Source: an uncultured Acetatifactor sp. (GTDB lineage: Bacteria; Bacillota; Clostridia; Lachnospirales; Lachnospiraceae). Taken from it: a stretch of 64,000 bases of DNA. The position numbers and the translations under genes were made by a program. The notes beneath the pieces were generated by a model. The model did not search any database. It was not told the DNA's origin and worked only from the letters and a program-made list of their open reading frames with translations. Shown one piece after another: positions 63,428 through 64,000 of this stretch. The first letter of the stretch is position 1; each line of letters starts with the position of its first letter. The DNA lies in the NCBI GenBank assembly GCA_910577235.1, contig CAJTMX010000021.1, positions 5,042 through 69,041 on the forward strand, read 5' to 3'.

Positions 63428-63723
63428 CTATAATTATCCTTATTTGTCCAAGCTGGCCCCTTTACAAACCCACATTCATTGCACTGATTCTTCATATAAT
63501 GAATAGTCCAGACTAACTGTTCTGTGCAAAACGGATGCATACCGCATGGCCTGGTTTCTCCATAACCATTTCGAGTATCATACTCACGTTCTATTATTCT
63601 TCCCGGGCAATTAAAATCCGGACACGCAAGATACCGAGCCTCCACCGCATTGGCCGTAATCCCGCTGCCTACGCAAAACGCAATGCACAAAACTGTAGAG
63701 ATAATCTCATTGCCTTTCTTCAT
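63394..63723 (-). CDS. Small secreted cysteine-rich protein, copy 1
   Basis: A 109-residue protein with a signal peptide (cut likely after AVEA) and a mature part with seven cysteines: CPDFNC, C-x5-C (CGMHPFC), CNEC and a final Cys. It is diverged from the other two but keeps size, signal, Cys-pair order and the His between cysteines. It is the first gene of cassette 1, with AAAGGAGG before the ATG and a consensus promoter at 63788-63816. Its 3' end overlaps the lipoprotein frame. Function unknown. Confidence 0.72.
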   Translation of the reverse strand: MKKGNEIISTVLCIAFCVGSGITANAVEARYLACPDFNCPGRIIEREYDTRNGYGETRPCGMHPFCTEQLVWTIHYMKNQCNECGFVKGPAWTNKDNYRWICSSQMKEQ

Positions 63724-63787
63724 TCAAAAACCCTCCTTTGAATTAATAGTATGTATAAAATAGTTATAGAGAAATTCTATACTAGAT

Positions 63788-63816
63788 ATTATAATAAGGT
63801 TTTATATATTTGTCAA
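63788..63816 (-). promoter_or_regulatory. Consensus promoter of cassette 1
   Basis: On the minus strand TTGACA, exactly 17 nt, and TATAAT: both boxes are perfect. It lies about 65 nt before the small protein start, in a very AT-rich stretch. Confidence 0.85.
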
Positions 63817-63885
63817 TATTGTCTACATTTGTTTGAATTTCCCCATTTTTTCAGCCTACTTATTATCGTCCAAATAAAATAAAAA

Positions 63886-63953
63886 TGCAAAAACACTGAA
63901 TCTTTGTTATAATTGAATTACCACAAAACAACAAAACAAAGTAGTGTTTTTGC
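63886..63953. repeat. Inverted repeat before a partial right-edge ORF
   Basis: ATGCAAAAACACT and AGTGTTTTTGCAT are perfect inverted arms, and pairing continues inward through TCTTTGTT and AACAAAG. A TATAAT lies at 63908-63913. The layout resembles the end of an insertion sequence. Confidence 0.5.
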
Positions 63954-64000
63954 ATGATTAATTATAGCAGATTGGGGTATGAAATTAAAAGGGATTTTAC
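63954..64000 (+). CDS. Partial ORF cut by the window edge
   Basis: An ATG directly after a long inverted repeat opens a frame of at least 15 codons (MINYSRLGYEIKRDF) that runs off the right edge. The inverted repeat and AT-rich context suggest a transposase, but too little protein is present to identify it. Confidence 0.35.
   Translation, partial: MINYSRLGYEIKRDF

Noticed and set aside
1..64000. tRNA, rRNA and known riboswitches
   Set aside because: I scanned the intergenic gaps for cloverleaf, rRNA and aptamer-like sequence and saw none; a covariance-model search would be more sensitive.

Overview
The window reads as chromosomal DNA from an anaerobic, low-GC-lineage Firmicute, most likely a Lachnospiraceae/Clostridia member with roughly 50% GC. 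The evidence is AGGAGG-type ribosome binding sites, a BofA sporulation protein, a Firmicutes-style Tad locus (Flp1-like pilin, DUF5702), a flagellin/FliS pair beside a very large Lachnospiraceae-type flagellar-locus protein, a Bce-type peptide-antibiotic module, and the Gram-positive HprK / Crh-like / RapZ / WhiA cluster. No rRNA, tRNA, CRISPR array or complete insertion sequence was seen.

Layout. 1-8.9 kb (minus strand): a Tad-type pilus operon running from a CpaE-like protein through TadA, TadB and TadC, then about 680 bp of stacked palindromic repeats, then the pilin, a DUF5702 protein, a TadE-like protein carrying two zinc-module-like repeats, a prepilin peptidase and a second TadE-like protein. 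9-14.4 kb: bofA, a divergent yaaL-like gene, fliS, flagellin and a 986-residue FliK-like protein. 14.4-24.7 kb (minus): glgB, a TPR/acidic-repeat/AAA-like protein, ksgA, a HAD phosphatase, and an O-acyltransferase group (DHHW, MBOAT, DUF4358 lipoprotein). 24.9-29.1 kb: an ABC-F ATPase convergent with a DUF4173 membrane protein, then an XRE/DUF2975 pair. 29.4-36.3 kb: a GT-C glycosyltransferase, then a BceRS-BceAB-like sensing and export module. 36.4-41.7 kb: HflK, HflC, MATE, GNAT and cyclophilin.

41.9-57.7 kb (minus): an orphan solute-binding-like lipoprotein, class II aldolase, a lipid kinase, and the cluster hprK - ROK glucokinase - murB - rapZ - whiA - crh-like with its own promoter; then a GH5 cellulase lipoprotein, uvrC and ftsH. 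This joins carbon-status signalling (HprK with an HPr paralogue that has Glu15 and Ser46) to envelope synthesis and division control.

57.8-63.8 kb (minus): the most unusual region. A small secreted cysteine-rich protein followed by a large propeller/solute-binding-like lipoprotein occurs twice in full, with the reading frames overlapping. A third small gene is followed only by a 3' remnant whose last 117 nt are identical to the intact copy apart from one 3-nt gap. No permease or ATPase is nearby. I consider this two-gene cassette the best candidate for an undescribed system. A second theme is a dispersed family of palindromic repeats ending in CAATTGCGAAA-like sequence at 1.9, 3.7-4.4, 20.7, 29.2 and 33.1 kb, including inside the tad operon and directly in front of the Bce transporter genes.
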